Source of the DNA: Propionicimonas sp.
Lineage (GTDB): Bacteria > Actinomycetota > Actinomycetes > Propionibacteriales > Propionibacteriaceae
Direction: 5' to 3'
DNA length: 64,000 bases
NCBI GenBank assembly: GCA_013791955.1
Contig: VMSW01000004.1
Coordinates: 62,001 to 126,000 of the forward strand
The notes beneath the pieces are model-generated. The model did no database searches. It was not told where the DNA came from and was given only the letters and a program-made list of their open reading frames with translations. Below, in pieces: positions 9,421 to 18,339 of the stretch. The translations under genes and the position numbers were made by a program. How positions within the stretch are numbered: the first letter of the stretch is position 1; each line of letters begins with the position of its first letter.

Positions 9421-10206
9421 ATGGGCAACCGAGCGCGCCTGGCTGGCATAACTGCCGCTGCCGCGTTGGCTTCGGGCGGCCTGGTCTTCGGATCCGGGCT
9501 GCTCGGAGCCAGGGTCCAGGCCGGCTTCGGCGGCGTCTTTCGCGCCCAGGCGACTTTGCTTAGCCCCGCGCGGGCTGCCTTCTTGATCTGGTCACTGGTC
9601 TATCTGGGCCTGTTCGCCTTTGTGGGCTGGCTGTGGTTCGCCGATGACGGCGAGCGTCCGCGTGTCGACGCCATCTTGGCTCCGGCGGCTTGGGCACTGG
9701 GCCTGAACGGGGCCTGGCTGGTGGTGATGCAGTTCGCGGACAACAACCTGGCGGCTTTGTGGGGCGGCGTGGTGATCGCGATCGGAATCGAAGTGAGCCT
9801 GGCGCTAGTCCTGGTCCGGCTGAGTGCCGCGGAAGCGACTGATCGGCTCGAGCTGGTTGTTGTCGACGGCACCTTCGGGCTCTATTTGGGCTGGACCACG
9901 ATTGCGGTGGCGGCAAATATTGCCGCCGCGGGGCACGCGTCCGGCCTGCACCCGGCGCCGATGTCGGCGGCAGTGATCGCGGCCGCAGCGCTGCTGGTGT
10001 TGGCACTGGTTGGAGTGTTGTTCGCCCGCAATCTTGGTGGACGTTGGAGCATTGGTGTGGCGATGGCTTGGGGTCTGGGTTGGATCGCCATCGGACGTCT
10101 TTATGGTGAGCCGGCCTCAGCTGTGGTGGGGGTTGCGGCCGGACTCGCTGGAGTGCTCGTGGTGGGTGCCACCGCAGTGGCCCGCCTGCGGGCCGCCCGG
10201 CGCTGA
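9421..10206 (+). CDS. TspO/MBR-like tryptophan-rich membrane protein
   Basis: A 261-residue membrane protein with about seven or eight hydrophobic helices. The segments FLIWSLVYLGLFAFVGWLW, AAWALGLNGAWLVVM and LYLGWTTIAVAANI resemble the tryptophan-rich TspO/MBR-type sensory proteins found in actinomycetes, here longer than the classical five-helix TspO. The role is probably binding of a tetrapyrrole or small hydrophobic ligand in the membrane, which is inference. GAGGAGACGCG precedes ATG 9421. Its stop codon directly abuts that of the convergent ApbE-like gene. Confidence 0.7.
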   Translation: MGNRARLAGITAAAALASGGLVFGSGLLGARVQAGFGGVFRAQATLLSPARAAFLIWSLVYLGLFAFVGWLWFADDGERPRVDAILAPAAWALGLNGAWLVVMQFADNNLAALWGGVVIAIGIEVSLALVLVRLSAAEATDRLELVVVDGTFGLYLGWTTIAVAANIAAAGHASGLHPAPMSAAVIAAAALLVLALVGVLFARNLGGRWSIGVAMAWGLGWIAIGRLYGEPASAVVGVAAGLAGVLVVGATAVARLRAARR

Positions 10207-11010
10207 TCAGGTCGCGGACGGCCACCCTGGAGTCTGAACCGCGATGCCTCCGGTGTGCACCAGCCGAGCAGGTAACTCACGCTGGGTGAGCCATCGGGGT
10301 GCATCGTCGCCCATGGCAAGGGCCGTGAGGCAGGCCGCTTTGGCCCGTTCGCAGCTGTGGGCGGCAACGGCGGTCGAATGCCAGGTCCGCGGCCGGGGCC
10401 GCAGCCCGGCCGCAGCTGGCCAGCGGGGCGCCGGTGCGGATGCGCTGGCCAGTCCACCGGGCCAGGCCATGGTGATGGTGTCTGAGCCGGTGGGGGTGGG
10501 CTGGCCAGTTTCAATCTCAATCCGCCAGCCGGCTGGCGGCAGTTCGCCTGCCACCGCGATGTCGCCGCCAAGATTCACCAGGACGCCGATCCCCAGCTTC
10601 GAACTGCACGCCTCGGCGATCCGATCAGCCGCCCAAGCCCGAGCGAGCGGCCACACCTGCAGCCGACTGCCGCTGGGCAAGGTCAGGGTCCGGTCGTCTT
10701 CATCGAGGACTATCCCGGGTTGAATCAGCTCGCCCGCTGAGGCCTGGACGGTCACCGGCACCAGCCCCTGGCTGAAGACCTCGGCCCTGCGGGCGGCGGC
10801 CACGGCTTGAGCGAGCAGCTTGCTGATCGGCTGCGGTCCGCAATCGGTGAGCTGGTGAACCTCGGCCTCCGGACGGTCCGGCGAGCAGACCCGCTCGAGG
10901 GCGTCCACCCCCTGTCGGGCCAGTTCGGAGGCCAGCGCGAGATCCCCGGCATTCAGGGTGAGCAGCTCATACCAGCCGCTGGCGGTTTCCCAGCGGTCGC
11001 TGGCCACCAT
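10207..11010 (-). CDS. divergent ApbE-family (FAD:protein FMN transferase-like) protein
   Basis: A 267-residue protein that matches ApbE in its centre: LPSGSRLQVWPLARAWAADRI stands where the family has its LGGIAKG segment, and GVLVNLGGDIAVAG (about 145-158) matches the nucleotide/metal-binding stretch. Several hallmark residues are missing: the GGIAKG signature is not present, and the C-terminal HIIDP-T-G motif is replaced by an arginine/proline-rich stretch. ApbE attaches FMN to threonine of secreted or membrane flavoproteins. Activity is doubtful here and no signal peptide is visible. Confidence 0.7.
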   Translation of the reverse strand: MVASDRWETASGWYELLTLNAGDLALASELARQGVDALERVCSPDRPEAEVHQLTDCGPQPISKLLAQAVAAARRAEVFSQGLVPVTVQASAGELIQPGIVLDEDDRTLTLPSGSRLQVWPLARAWAADRIAEACSSKLGIGVLVNLGGDIAVAGELPPAGWRIEIETGQPTPTGSDTITMAWPGGLASASAPAPRWPAAAGLRPRPRTWHSTAVAAHSCERAKAACLTALAMGDDAPRWLTQRELPARLVHTGGIAVQTPGWPSAT

Positions 11011-11261
11011 GTCAGCGCGCGCCGGTGCGGGTGTGCGCCGTCGGAGGTCGCATTGCGGTGCTGCGTTGGGGACGGACGGTGGCGACCGGCTCGCGAGGTG
11101 GAGCTGCGGTGAACCAGCCAGCGGGCTCGCCAGTTGCTGAGGATTGATGGCGGTGCAAGTAGCTCACGGTGGTGGCTTGAGTTGCGAGCGCTGGCTGGGT
11201 CATGTTGGGAGTCTCGGCTCCCGAGTTGTGCCACGCCTGTGGAGCAGCTCGGCGCTGGGTG

Positions 11262-12035
11262 TCAGCCAACCTCGGAGGCTGACACCTCTATCGCCTCCGG
11301 CACCCCATCGGGGGCTTTGGTGCTCTCGTTTCGGACCCGCTTGGCGATCCGGCTGAGCGCAACGTCAGTGATGTTCAGGAAGTTTGCCAGGTCTCGCTGG
11401 GTGACCCGGTTTACCAGGCCGGGGTGCTCGGTGAGTAGATCCCGGTAGCGCTGCTCCGGCGTGCTGCGAAGCCAAGCGACATCGGCCTGCAGAGTGGTGG
11501 CATGCATCACCGAGAGCGCGGCGATGAGTCGTGACCAGGCCAGATGCTGGGTGGCCAGATGATCGACCACCCGGAAGCTCACCCGGGCCAGCAGGCTCGT
11601 CTCTAGCGCGGTGACGGTGTGGATCGTCTCAGCTTCAACTGCGGCCTGGATGGTGTTCGAACGCGGATGAAGACCTCGAATAGCCGCCCTGCGTACTCCC
11701 TCCATACCCAGGGCGGTCATCGAGGCCAATACGTCGCCCTCTTCAGGGAAGAAGACGGTCGCGTTACGTCGTCCGCCCTCGACGGACATTTGCGCCTTCA
11801 ACAGGCCGTGCTGAACGAAGTATATGTATGGGTGAATCTCGCCGGCGGAGAACAAAACGTTCCCGGGCTCGACCCGGACCATCTTCACGTTGGCCGCGAA
11901 AAGGTCCCACTGGGGCAGCTCGGCGGCCGCGTAGGCCTCGAGTAGAAGTCGGAGACTTCGGAGAGCGTGGCCCACTACTGCGTCTTCGACGTTCACGGTC
12001 CCTCCAGCCCAGTCCCAGTACGAGGGCTCGGGCAT
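11262..12035 (-). CDS. Crp/Fnr-family transcriptional regulator
   Basis: A regulator of up to 257 residues with an N-terminal cyclic-nucleotide-binding-type beta roll (VEPGNVLFSAGEIHPYIYFV, HGLLKAQM, then FFPEEGDVLASMTAL) and a C-terminal winged helix (VTQRDLANFLNITDVALSRIAKRV, about 210-235). No FNR-type cysteine cluster is visible. Two starts are possible: ATG 12035 without a ribosome binding site, or GTG 11996 with GGAGGG close in front, which I prefer. It is divergent from the sortase-substrate gene, and a dyad lies between them. Confidence 0.82.
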   Translation of the reverse strand: MPEPSYWDWAGGTVNVEDAVVGHALRSLRLLLEAYAAAELPQWDLFAANVKMVRVEPGNVLFSAGEIHPYIYFVQHGLLKAQMSVEGGRRNATVFFPEEGDVLASMTALGMEGVRRAAIRGLHPRSNTIQAAVEAETIHTVTALETSLLARVSFRVVDHLATQHLAWSRLIAALSVMHATTLQADVAWLRSTPEQRYRDLLTEHPGLVNRVTQRDLANFLNITDVALSRIAKRVRNESTKAPDGVPEAIEVSASEVG

Positions 12036-12101
12036 TGATCGGGATCAACGCCGAGCCCCTTCTTCTTGATACAGGTTAGTGGCCAGATAGGTTCAAAGCG
12101 A

Positions 12102-12120
12102 GCAAATCTGGCAGATTGGC
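12102..12120. promoter_or_regulatory. dyad-symmetric site between the Crp-like and sortase-substrate genes
   Basis: The arms gcaaatctg and cagattggc surround one central base (8 of 9 pairs). The site lies in the divergent intergenic region, 58 bases before the start of the sortase-substrate gene and upstream of the Crp-like gene. Size and symmetry fit an operator of a dimeric Crp-type regulator. That the neighbouring regulator binds it is inference. Confidence 0.35.
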
Positions 12121-12177
12121 CGCGATACCTGGCGGGGCTTGGCGCACTTGCGTCAATCAGGTAGACGGGGGGGACTG

Positions 12178-13641
12178 GTGCTGTCCGGCGTCCTTACGCG
12201 GAGGGCTGGAAAGTCGGCTGGGCGAGGGCTTTTGTTGCGCATTGTCGCGGCAATTTGCCTAGCCACCTTGCTTTGGGCCACGGCCCAGGTAGGCGAGGCC
12301 TATCCCGATTCCGCCCCAGTAACTATCGATCTCACCGCAGATGCGGGTCAGGATCCCTATCAGGTTGGGGCCCGGGTCGACTTTCGGGCCACGGTGGCCT
12401 GTGCTGCGGCGACCTCCTGCGGGGTGGTCAAGGTGACGGTGAGTCTCGACCCGAACCTCAGTTACGAGTCACATTCGGTCATCACCGCGGTGCGCGGAGG
12501 GCCGACCACTAACGCCACAGTCCAAGTTGCCACCGCTGCCAACATGCTGGTGTTCACCATCGGCACCGACTCGGTCGGGTTCGGAAGCGGTGAATATGTG
12601 GTCTTTCCGATCTCGGCCCGCGGGGCCTCGATTCCGGCCGATGCCAAGCTGAAGATCGGTGCAATCGCTGAGGCTGCTGGCGGTACCTCGGCCGCCGAAC
12701 TGGTGATCTCCACGGCGCCCGGCCCGGGCCCGAATGATGCGAGCAAGGTGAGTGTCAGCGGCTGCGTCTGGTGGGACGCCGACCGGGACGCCGCCATGGG
12801 CGCCACCGAGTTGGCCCAAAGCGGGATCGCCGTGGCGTTGCACGACGTCGGCGGTGCCCGGCTTGAGGAGCGGGTCACCGACGCCGCAGGTTGCTACGTC
12901 TTCACCGATCTGGACGCAGGCGGCAGCTACCGGCTGGCGATCACCCGTCCCGACGGTGCCGCTTTCGCCAAAGCTGCAGCGGCATCAGTGGTTGACGCCG
13001 CCGGGCTGGCGGACTTCACTGCACCGGCTAGCGGCGCTAATGCCGCCACCGCTGCCACCGCAGACCTCCGTGGCCTGAACGCCGGCCTGGTGTCCTACAA
13101 CCTGGAGCTTGTCGAAAGCCTGTCGACGACTGGCGCTATCGGGCCAGGTGAGACCGTCCGCTTTCAACTGGTGGCCACCAACACCGGCAACTCTGCGGCC
13201 CTGGCCGGCTGGCAGGTCTCAGTCGTGCTGCCGAAGAAGCTGACGCTGATTTCGCTGAAGGGAAGCGGCTTCGACTGCTCGGGCGCGACCTGCATCGCCA
13301 AGGCGCCGTTGGCCGCTGGGGCGAGTTCGGCCACCATCACGCTCACCACTCGGGTGGCCGACGGTGCTACCGGTGAGCTGTCGGTAGTCTCCTACCTCCG
13401 TCCGTCGGCCGACGATGTGGCCGAGTCGGTGCCGCTGGGCACTACCCCTGGCCCGGAGACCAATACCGAGAATACGGCGACTGACAATGACGGCCGAACG
13501 GTGATCGAGGTCAAAGGGGCCACGGACTCGCTGGCGGATACCGGTAGCGATGGTGTTTTAACTGAATTGGCTCTCGGCGCGCTCTTGGTGGTGGCAGGTG
13601 GCGGCCTGCTGCTAACCAGGCGACGGCGAGCAGCGAACTGA
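12178..13641 (+). CDS. cell-wall-anchored protein with SdrD-B-like and DUF11-like domains and LAxTG signal
   Basis: A 487-residue surface protein. It has a signal peptide (LLLRIVAAICLATLLW), a beta-rich N-terminal region, a Cna-B/SdrD-B-like domain (VSGCVWWDADRDAAMGATEL through GCYVFTDLDAGGSYRL), a DUF11-like domain (ETVRFQLVATNTGNSAALAGW) and a sorting signal: LADTG, a hydrophobic helix, then RRRR. LAxTG is the motif used by class E sortases of actinomycetes. GTG 12178 is chosen because a run of seven G lies 3-9 bases before it and it gives a normal signal peptide. No sortase gene is in this window. A UUCG terminator follows. Confidence 0.78.
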   Translation: MLSGVLTRRAGKSAGRGLLLRIVAAICLATLLWATAQVGEAYPDSAPVTIDLTADAGQDPYQVGARVDFRATVACAAATSCGVVKVTVSLDPNLSYESHSVITAVRGGPTTNATVQVATAANMLVFTIGTDSVGFGSGEYVVFPISARGASIPADAKLKIGAIAEAAGGTSAAELVISTAPGPGPNDASKVSVSGCVWWDADRDAAMGATELAQSGIAVALHDVGGARLEERVTDAAGCYVFTDLDAGGSYRLAITRPDGAAFAKAAAASVVDAAGLADFTAPASGANAATAATADLRGLNAGLVSYNLELVESLSTTGAIGPGETVRFQLVATNTGNSAALAGWQVSVVLPKKLTLISLKGSGFDCSGATCIAKAPLAAGASSATITLTTRVADGATGELSVVSYLRPSADDVAESVPLGTTPGPETNTENTATDNDGRTVIEVKGATDSLADTGSDGVLTELALGALLVVAGGGLLLTRRRRAAN

Positions 13642-13675
13642 GCTCGGCTCCCCATAGAGCCGGTTCGCGGGCGGG

Positions 13676-13708
13676 CGCCCGGACCTTCGGGTTCGGGCGT
13701 TTGCTTTT
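13676..13708 (+). terminator. intrinsic terminator with UUCG tetraloop
   Basis: A 10-base-pair stem (13676-13685 with 13690-13699, one G-T pair) is closed by the loop ttcg and followed by tttgctttt. It ends the sortase-substrate transcript just before the convergent DUF2752 gene. Confidence 0.8.
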
Positions 13709-13717
13709 GTCAGCTGA

Positions 13718-14116
13718 CTACAGGTTTCGGCAAATGGTGAAGGTCAAAGCAATGACGCCCAGTGCCGACATCCAGACCCGTTGATCGATCAGCCAGCGGG
13801 GCAGGCGCACCCTGGGCCCACCGACGGCTTCCACCACCCAGAACACCGCCGCCACGCCGACGCCCACCCCGACGCTGAAGACGAACGGGTTCGCTGCCCA
13901 GGCACCGGCGAGGTCGAGATCCAGCAGGTGGACCCCCATCGTGGTCGAGCCGCAGAAAGGGCAAAGCGTTCCGGTCAGCGCCCGCCACGGGCAGGGCAGG
14001 CCGACTCCGGTGAACCGAAAAGTGGCGCTCAGTCCAAGTCCGACCAGGCCTAAAGTGCCCAGCGACTTAAGTCGTCGACGAGCTTGGGTAATGGCCGGTG
14101 TTGCCGGTGCTGACAC
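13718..14116 (-). CDS. DUF2752 membrane protein
   Basis: A 132-residue protein of the DUF2752 family: CPFCGSTTMGVHLLDLDLAGAWAANP is the family signature with the paired cysteines, followed by two hydrophobic helices. The function of the family is unknown. The GTG start at 14116 has no Shine-Dalgarno sequence, but CATAAT lies exactly 6 bases upstream (14123-14128), consistent with a leaderless mRNA. Confidence 0.85.
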   Translation of the reverse strand: MSAPATPAITQARRRLKSLGTLGLVGLGLSATFRFTGVGLPCPWRALTGTLCPFCGSTTMGVHLLDLDLAGAWAANPFVFSVGVGVGVAAVFWVVEAVGGPRVRLPRWLIDQRVWMSALGVIALTFTICRNL

Positions 14117-14196
14117 GGTTCAATTATGACTACATTCCACATTGGGGCCATCAGGCCCTAGGATCGTCAGCATCACTGCTCTACAGGGAGAGAAGC

Positions 14197-14838
14197 ATGT
14201 CTGATCAGTACCCGACTTCGCCGGATCCGAGCGACGCCGTACCGGGCTACACTCCGCCCTCCGACCCCGGTAGCTACCAGGCTCCGGCCGGTGGATACAA
14301 CGAACCGCCCGCGGCCGACCCGTACGCCACTCCGGCTGGCTCTTACCCGCCGCCGCCGGCGCCGAGCTACCCAGGTGGCTTCACTCCGGCTCCGACCGGC
14401 GCTGCTGGTGGCGCGCTGGCCGAATGGCCGACCCGTGCACTTGGCGGCCTCATCGATTACGTTGCTCCGAGCATCGTTATCGGCATCCTGGGCAACGTCT
14501 TGTCCAACGTGAACACCACGCTCGGTAGCGGGGTCAACTTCATTCTGGCCGTCGGCTGGTGGGTTTACCTTGGTTACCTCGTGGGCAACTACGGCGTCAC
14601 CCCGGGCAAGGCCATCGCCAAGATCAAGATCGTCAGCGAGACCACCGGTGACGTCATCGGCGTTGGCCCGGCCATCGCTCGCCAGTTCGCTCACATCATC
14701 GACTCGATCATCTGCTACGTCGGCTGGTTGTTCCCGCTGTGGGATGCCAAGAAGCAGACCCTGGCCGACAAGATCATGAAGACGGTCGCGATCGACAACT
14801 CCGCTGATCCGAACGCTGGTCAGATCCGCTGGAGCTGA
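14197..14838 (+). CDS. RDD-family membrane protein with Pro/Tyr-rich N-terminus
   Basis: A 213-residue protein. The first ~80 residues are low-complexity Pro, Tyr, Ser and Gly (PDPSDAVPGYTPPSDPGSYQ). Then comes an RDD domain with WPTRALGGLIDYVAPSIVIG (R and D of the first helix), TPGKAIAKIKIV and a C-terminal helix ending KKQTLADKIMKTVAID. RDD proteins are small multi-helix membrane proteins, sometimes linked to ion exchange, without a settled role. AGGGAGAGAAGC precedes ATG 14197. A strong terminator follows. Confidence 0.85.
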   Translation: MSDQYPTSPDPSDAVPGYTPPSDPGSYQAPAGGYNEPPAADPYATPAGSYPPPPAPSYPGGFTPAPTGAAGGALAEWPTRALGGLIDYVAPSIVIGILGNVLSNVNTTLGSGVNFILAVGWWVYLGYLVGNYGVTPGKAIAKIKIVSETTGDVIGVGPAIARQFAHIIDSIICYVGWLFPLWDAKKQTLADKIMKTVAIDNSADPNAGQIRWS

Positions 14839-14871
14839 AACTCTTGTAAGTAGCTGGTTCGTCCGGCTGTC

Positions 14872-14913
14872 AGAGCGCCATCGCCCATCACGGGCGGTGG
14901 CGCTCTTGCTTTG
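14872..14913 (+). terminator. intrinsic terminator after the RDD gene
   Basis: A 15-base-pair stem with one mismatch (agagcgccatcgccc 14872-14886 with 14892-14906), a 5-base loop and then tgctttg. It lies 34 bases after the RDD stop codon. Confidence 0.75.
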
Positions 14914-14966
14914 CCCGGCGCTGACAGTCCGACGCCGATAGGTTTGGCCTCAGACGAGGAGGTCTA

Positions 14967-16010
14967 ATGCGAGCGTTGGTCAAGACCGAGGCCGGTCCAG
15001 GGCTGAAGATGATCGAGGTGCCCGAGCCGACTTGTGGCGCCGACCAGGTGAAGATCCGGGTATTGCGAGCCGGTCTTTGTGGTACCGATCTGCACCTGGA
15101 CGCCTGGGACGACTGGGCGGCGAGCACGGTGGTGGCGCCACTGACCATCGGCCACGAGTTCTACGGCGAGGTGGTTGAGGTAGGTGGCGAGGTGACCGGC
15201 ATTCGACCAGGAGATCGAGCCTCCGGCGAGGGCCACATCGTTTGTGGCCGCTGCCGAAACTGCCGCGCCGGGCGGCGTCACGTCTGCATCAACACGATTG
15301 GTCTTGGGGTGAACACCGATGGGGCCTTCGCTGATTACGTGGTGCTGCCAGCAGCCAATGTCTGGGTGCAGCCTGAAGCCATCGATCCGGAGTTGGGCGC
15401 CATCTTTGATCCCCTCGGAAATGCCACCCACACCGCGCTCCAATGGCCGGTGGTTGGTGAGGACGTACTGATCACCGGCGCTGGTCCGATTGGGGTGTTG
15501 GCCGCAGCGATCGTCCGTCATGCCGGAGCCAAACACGTGGTCGTCACCGATATCAGTGACTATCGGTTGGAGCTGGCCAGGGCGGTGGGCGCTGATCTGT
15601 GCGTGAACGTCGGCGCCACCCGAATCGCCGACGCCCAGCGTGATTTGGGCCTGCGGGAGGGCTTCGACATCGGGCTGGAGATGTCGGGAGCATCCTCGGC
15701 GGTCACCGAAATGCTGGCGAACCTCAACCACGGTGCGAAGGTGGCCATGCTCGGGCTGCCAAAGGATCCCTACCCGATCGATTGGGGCCGGGTGATCACC
15801 CACATGATCACCATCAAGGGCATCTACGGCCGGGAGATGTTCGAGACCTGGTATTTGATGAGTTCGATGTTGGCCACCTCGGCAGCTTTCGCTGACGCGG
15901 TGCGCTCGGTGATCACCCATCGGTTCGCTGCCCAGGATTGGCGCCAGGCCTTCGAGGTGGCGCGAGCCGGCGAGTGCGGCAAGGTGATCCTCGACTGGTC
16001 CGGCAGCTGA
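14967..16010 (+). CDS. tdh: L-threonine 3-dehydrogenase
   Basis: A 347-residue zinc-dependent medium-chain dehydrogenase that oxidises L-threonine to 2-amino-3-ketobutyrate with NAD+. Visible are the catalytic zinc site ([10 protein letters not shown] and the [12 protein letters not shown] stretch), the structural zinc cysteines ([15 protein letters not shown]), the Rossmann motif [13 protein letters not shown] and the Tdh-typical ending [25 protein letters not shown] precedes ATG 14967. kbl follows 28 bases later, and the two enzymes turn threonine into glycine and acetyl-CoA. Confidence 0.95.
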   Translation: MRALVKTEAGPGLKMIEVPEPTCGADQVKIRVLRAGLCGTDLHLDAWDDWAASTVVAPLTIGHEFYGEVVEVGGEVTGIRPGDRASGEGHIVCGRCRNCRAGRRHVCINTIGLGVNTDGAFADYVVLPAANVWVQPEAIDPELGAIFDPLGNATHTALQWPVVGEDVLITGAGPIGVLAAAIVRHAGAKHVVVTDISDYRLELARAVGADLCVNVGATRIADAQRDLGLREGFDIGLEMSGASSAVTEMLANLNHGAKVAMLGLPKDPYPIDWGRVITHMITIKGIYGREMFETWYLMSSMLATSAAFADAVRSVITHRFAAQDWRQAFEVARAGECGKVILDWSGS

Positions 16011-16038
16011 CCAAGGCCCGCGGCGTAGGGTGGCGCTC

Positions 16039-17232
16039 ATGTACGGAGATGACTTGCGCGCTGGGTTGGCCACGACTCTGGACGAGATCCGCACGGCCGG
16101 ATTGTTCAAGAGCGAGCGGGAGTTGACCACTCCCCAGGCTGCCCAGGTGGCCACCGCTGCCGGTCCAGTGTTGAACTTCTGCGCCAACAACTACCTCGGC
16201 CTGGCCGATCACCCAGAGGTGGTGGCCGCAGCTCAACAGGGGCTGACCGAATGGGGCTTCGGTATGGCGTCGGTGCGGTTCATTTGCGGCACCCAGACCG
16301 TCCACACGAGGTTGGAGGCCGCGCTCAGCGACTTCCTCGGTACCCAGGACACAATCCTGTTCTCTAGCTGCTTCGACGCCAACGGCGGTGTGTTCGAAGT
16401 GCTGTTCGGCGAAGACGACGCGATCATCTCCGATGAGCTCAACCACGCCTCGTTGATCGATGGCATTCGGCTGAGTAAGGCCGCTCGCTTTCGCTACCGC
16501 AATCGTGACCTGAGCGATCTGGAGGCCCAACTGCAGGCTGCCGCCGGCGCGCGTCGAAAGGTAATCGTCACCGATGGCGTGTTCAGCATGGACGGCTACT
16601 TCGCCCCACTGCCAGGCATCTGCGACTTGGCCGAGCGCTATGACGCGCTGGTGCTGGTGGACGATTCCCACGCGGTCGGCTTCATCGGCGAAGGGGGCCG
16701 GGGCACTCCGGAACTATTCGGAGTCAGCGACCGGGTCGATCTGATCACCGGCACCCTTGGTAAGGCGCTGGGCGGTGCTTCGGGTGGCTACGTGAGCGGC
16801 CCCGCAGAGGTGATCGCCCTGCTGCGGCAGCGAGCCCGTCCCTACTTGTTCTCAAATGCGGTGGCCCCGGCCACCGTGGTTGGCTCGCTGGCTGCCCTCG
16901 CCCTGGCCGCCGTTGCCAGCGCGGCGCGGGCCCAGTTGCAGGCCAACGCCGCGCTGTTTCGGGAGTTGATGACCCAGGCCGGCTTCGAGTTGCTCCCAGG
17001 GGAGCATCCGATCATCCCGGTGATGTTCCCTGGCCAGGACGGCGCCAGGCAAGCCGCCCAGATCGCCGAGCGAATGTTGGCCCAGGGGGTCTATGTGATC
17101 GCCTTCAGCTACCCGGTGGTGCCTGCCGGCAAGGCCCGCATTCGGGTGCAGCTATCGGCTGCTCATAGCCAGGCGGATGTGCAGGCGTGTGTGGCAGCGT
17201 TCATCGCCGCCCGTACCGAGTTTCAGCACTGA
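16039..17232 (+). CDS. kbl: glycine C-acetyltransferase (2-amino-3-ketobutyrate CoA ligase)
   Basis: A 397-residue PLP enzyme of the alpha-oxoamine synthase family that cleaves 2-amino-3-ketobutyrate with CoA to glycine and acetyl-CoA. Seen are [16 protein letters not shown], the cofactor ring contact in SSCFDANGG, the aspartate in [18 protein letters not shown], and the Schiff-base lysine in [18 protein letters not shown] 16039 is preferred over GTG 16030. There is no clear ribosome binding site, but TAGGGT lies 7 bases upstream, so an internal leaderless transcript is possible in addition to the tdh-kbl operon message. It overlaps the convergent PNPOx gene by 10 bases. Confidence 0.95.
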   Translation: MYGDDLRAGLATTLDEIRTAGLFKSERELTTPQAAQVATAAGPVLNFCANNYLGLADHPEVVAAAQQGLTEWGFGMASVRFICGTQTVHTRLEAALSDFLGTQDTILFSSCFDANGGVFEVLFGEDDAIISDELNHASLIDGIRLSKAARFRYRNRDLSDLEAQLQAAAGARRKVIVTDGVFSMDGYFAPLPGICDLAERYDALVLVDDSHAVGFIGEGGRGTPELFGVSDRVDLITGTLGKALGGASGGYVSGPAEVIALLRQRARPYLFSNAVAPATVVGSLAALALAAVASAARAQLQANAALFRELMTQAGFELLPGEHPIIPVMFPGQDGARQAAQIAERMLAQGVYVIAFSYPVVPAGKARIRVQLSAAHSQADVQACVAAFIAARTEFQH

Positions 17233-17630
17233 GCCTGCCAGACCTCTTCGCCGAACTCGATCCGGGAAGGTTTGACCGCGACGACGCAGTAGCGCGGGTC
17301 GGTCACGCCAGTGAAGTGCTTGGTCAGGGCGCCGAACCAGAAGCTCTCGCGCTCGGCCGTCTCGGTGCTGATGGTGGCGGTGCCGTCCACTCGGAGCCAG
17401 AGCGGGGAATTCACTTGAGTCGCCCCGAGCGTCAGGCAAACGTTGCTGTTGGCGCGCAGTTGCTCCACTTTGGCTGAATCCAGGTGGGTGCTGAACCGGA
17501 TGACAAGGCTTTCGTCTGCGCGTCCCACCACGTAGCGCAACTGTGGGTGACCGTCCGGGGCGGCGGTGGCGAGGTTGATTAGTTGGGGGCGTCGGGCGAA
17601 CTCGTAGATGCGATTTTCCAGGTCGGACAT
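17223..17630 (-). CDS. pyridoxamine 5'-phosphate oxidase-like FMN-binding protein
   Basis: A 135-residue split-barrel flavin-binding protein of the PNPOx-like superfamily: [20 protein letters not shown] at the N-terminus, [20 protein letters not shown] in the middle and [19 protein letters not shown] at the end. Such proteins bind FMN, F420 or haem; the substrate is unknown. AAAGGAA precedes ATG 17630. It lies 23 bases downstream of the marR gene on the same strand, so it is probably the operon partner and a target of that regulator. Confidence 0.85.
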   Translation of the reverse strand: MSDLENRIYEFARRPQLINLATAAPDGHPQLRYVVGRADESLVIRFSTHLDSAKVEQLRANSNVCLTLGATQVNSPLWLRVDGTATISTETAERESFWFGALTKHFTGVTDPRYCVVAVKPSRIEFGEEVWQAQC

Positions 17631-17653
17631 GGTGGGGTTCCTTTCGGGGTTGG

Positions 17654-18166
17654 TCAGGCTGGGCTTGTCGGTTCGGTTTCGTGGGCGAGGTTGCCCTCGA
17701 TGCGCGCCAGCAGGTCAATCAGTAAGGCTTGTTCGGATTCGGTCAGCCCGCGCAGCACGGTTTCGACCAAACGTTGCGAGGTCCCCTGGAACGCCGGGAG
17801 GAGTTCTCGGCCCGCTGGGGTCAGCTGGATGCGCCAACTGCGCAGGTCGTCGCCGTCCTGGACGCGGCTCAGGTAGCCGCACTTCTCCAATGTCTGCACC
17901 ACGCCGGTGACGGTCGACTTCGCCCGCCCGGTGAAGGTCACGATGTCCTTGATCGGTACTGGAGCCGACTGCCGGAAGAGGAAGGCCAGGACGCCGCCGT
18001 GGGCGGGTAGCACTCCGCGGACCCCACGGTGAGCGAGCTCGCGCTCGATCAGCAGGTTTCCCAACTCGTGGATGCGGGCCATTCGTTCAAACGCACCGCC
18101 AGGGCGTCGGCTGCGGGCAGTGCCGGGGTGCGCCCCGGGCGCGGGTTGAGCTTGAAACTTGGCCAT
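17654..18166 (-). CDS. MarR-family transcriptional regulator
   Basis: A 170-residue winged-helix regulator: PIKDIVTFTGRAKSTVTGVVQTL is the recognition helix region, CGYLSRVQDGDDLRSWRIQLT is the wing, with long dimerisation helices at both ends. ATG 18166 is chosen over a codon 12 residues upstream because the promoter reads as leaderless: TATTAT ends 6 bases before it. The gene probably represses itself and the downstream PNPOx-like gene through the palindrome inside its promoter. Confidence 0.85.
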   Translation of the reverse strand: MAKFQAQPAPGAHPGTARSRRPGGAFERMARIHELGNLLIERELAHRGVRGVLPAHGGVLAFLFRQSAPVPIKDIVTFTGRAKSTVTGVVQTLEKCGYLSRVQDGDDLRSWRIQLTPAGRELLPAFQGTSQRLVETVLRGLTESEQALLIDLLARIEGNLAHETEPTSPA

Positions 18167-18172
18167 AGTCGG

Positions 18173-18202
18173 ATAATAGTTCGGGCCCGAACTAAAAATC
18201 AA
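18173..18202 (-). promoter_or_regulatory. leaderless marR promoter with an 18-bp operator filling its spacer
   Basis: On the minus strand: TTGATT (-35, 18202-18197), an 18-base spacer, TATTAT (-10, 18178-18173), then 6 bases to the ATG at 18166. The perfect palindrome tagttcgggcccgaacta (18177-18194) sits almost exactly in the spacer. A MarR dimer there would block RNA polymerase. Promoter and palindrome are seen; binding is inference. Confidence 0.6.
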
Positions 18203-18287
18203 CTGGTCGACCGACCCAGTTCTGCGCCTCGGTCGAGCGGTGAATCTCGCTTCCAGTCGGGCGACCTGCTAGAAAGTTCACCGGTTT

Positions 18288-18315
18288 GCGTAACCAACCC
18301 CTCCCGCAGTGCGGT
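18288..18315 (+). promoter_or_regulatory. putative ECF sigma promoter, copy 1
   Basis: GCGTAAC (18288-18294), a 16-base spacer and GCGGT (18311-18315), 24 bases before the start of the first membrane-protein gene. The same two boxes with the same spacer recur before the second copy of the cassette. The AAC core and spacing fit ECF-type -35/-10 elements. Confidence 0.5.
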
Positions 18316-18339
18316 CTCTAAGGTGAGAGAGGACGGCAA

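Noticed and set aside
11011-11261. Small gene in the 250-base gap between the ApbE-like and Crp-like genes
   Set aside because: Open frames exist on both strands but have no ribosome binding site, no promoter spacing and no family pattern.
14964-16190. Long minus-strand open frame opposite tdh
   Set aside because: Shadow of tdh. The encoded protein has no recognisable motif and the plus-strand gene is unambiguous.
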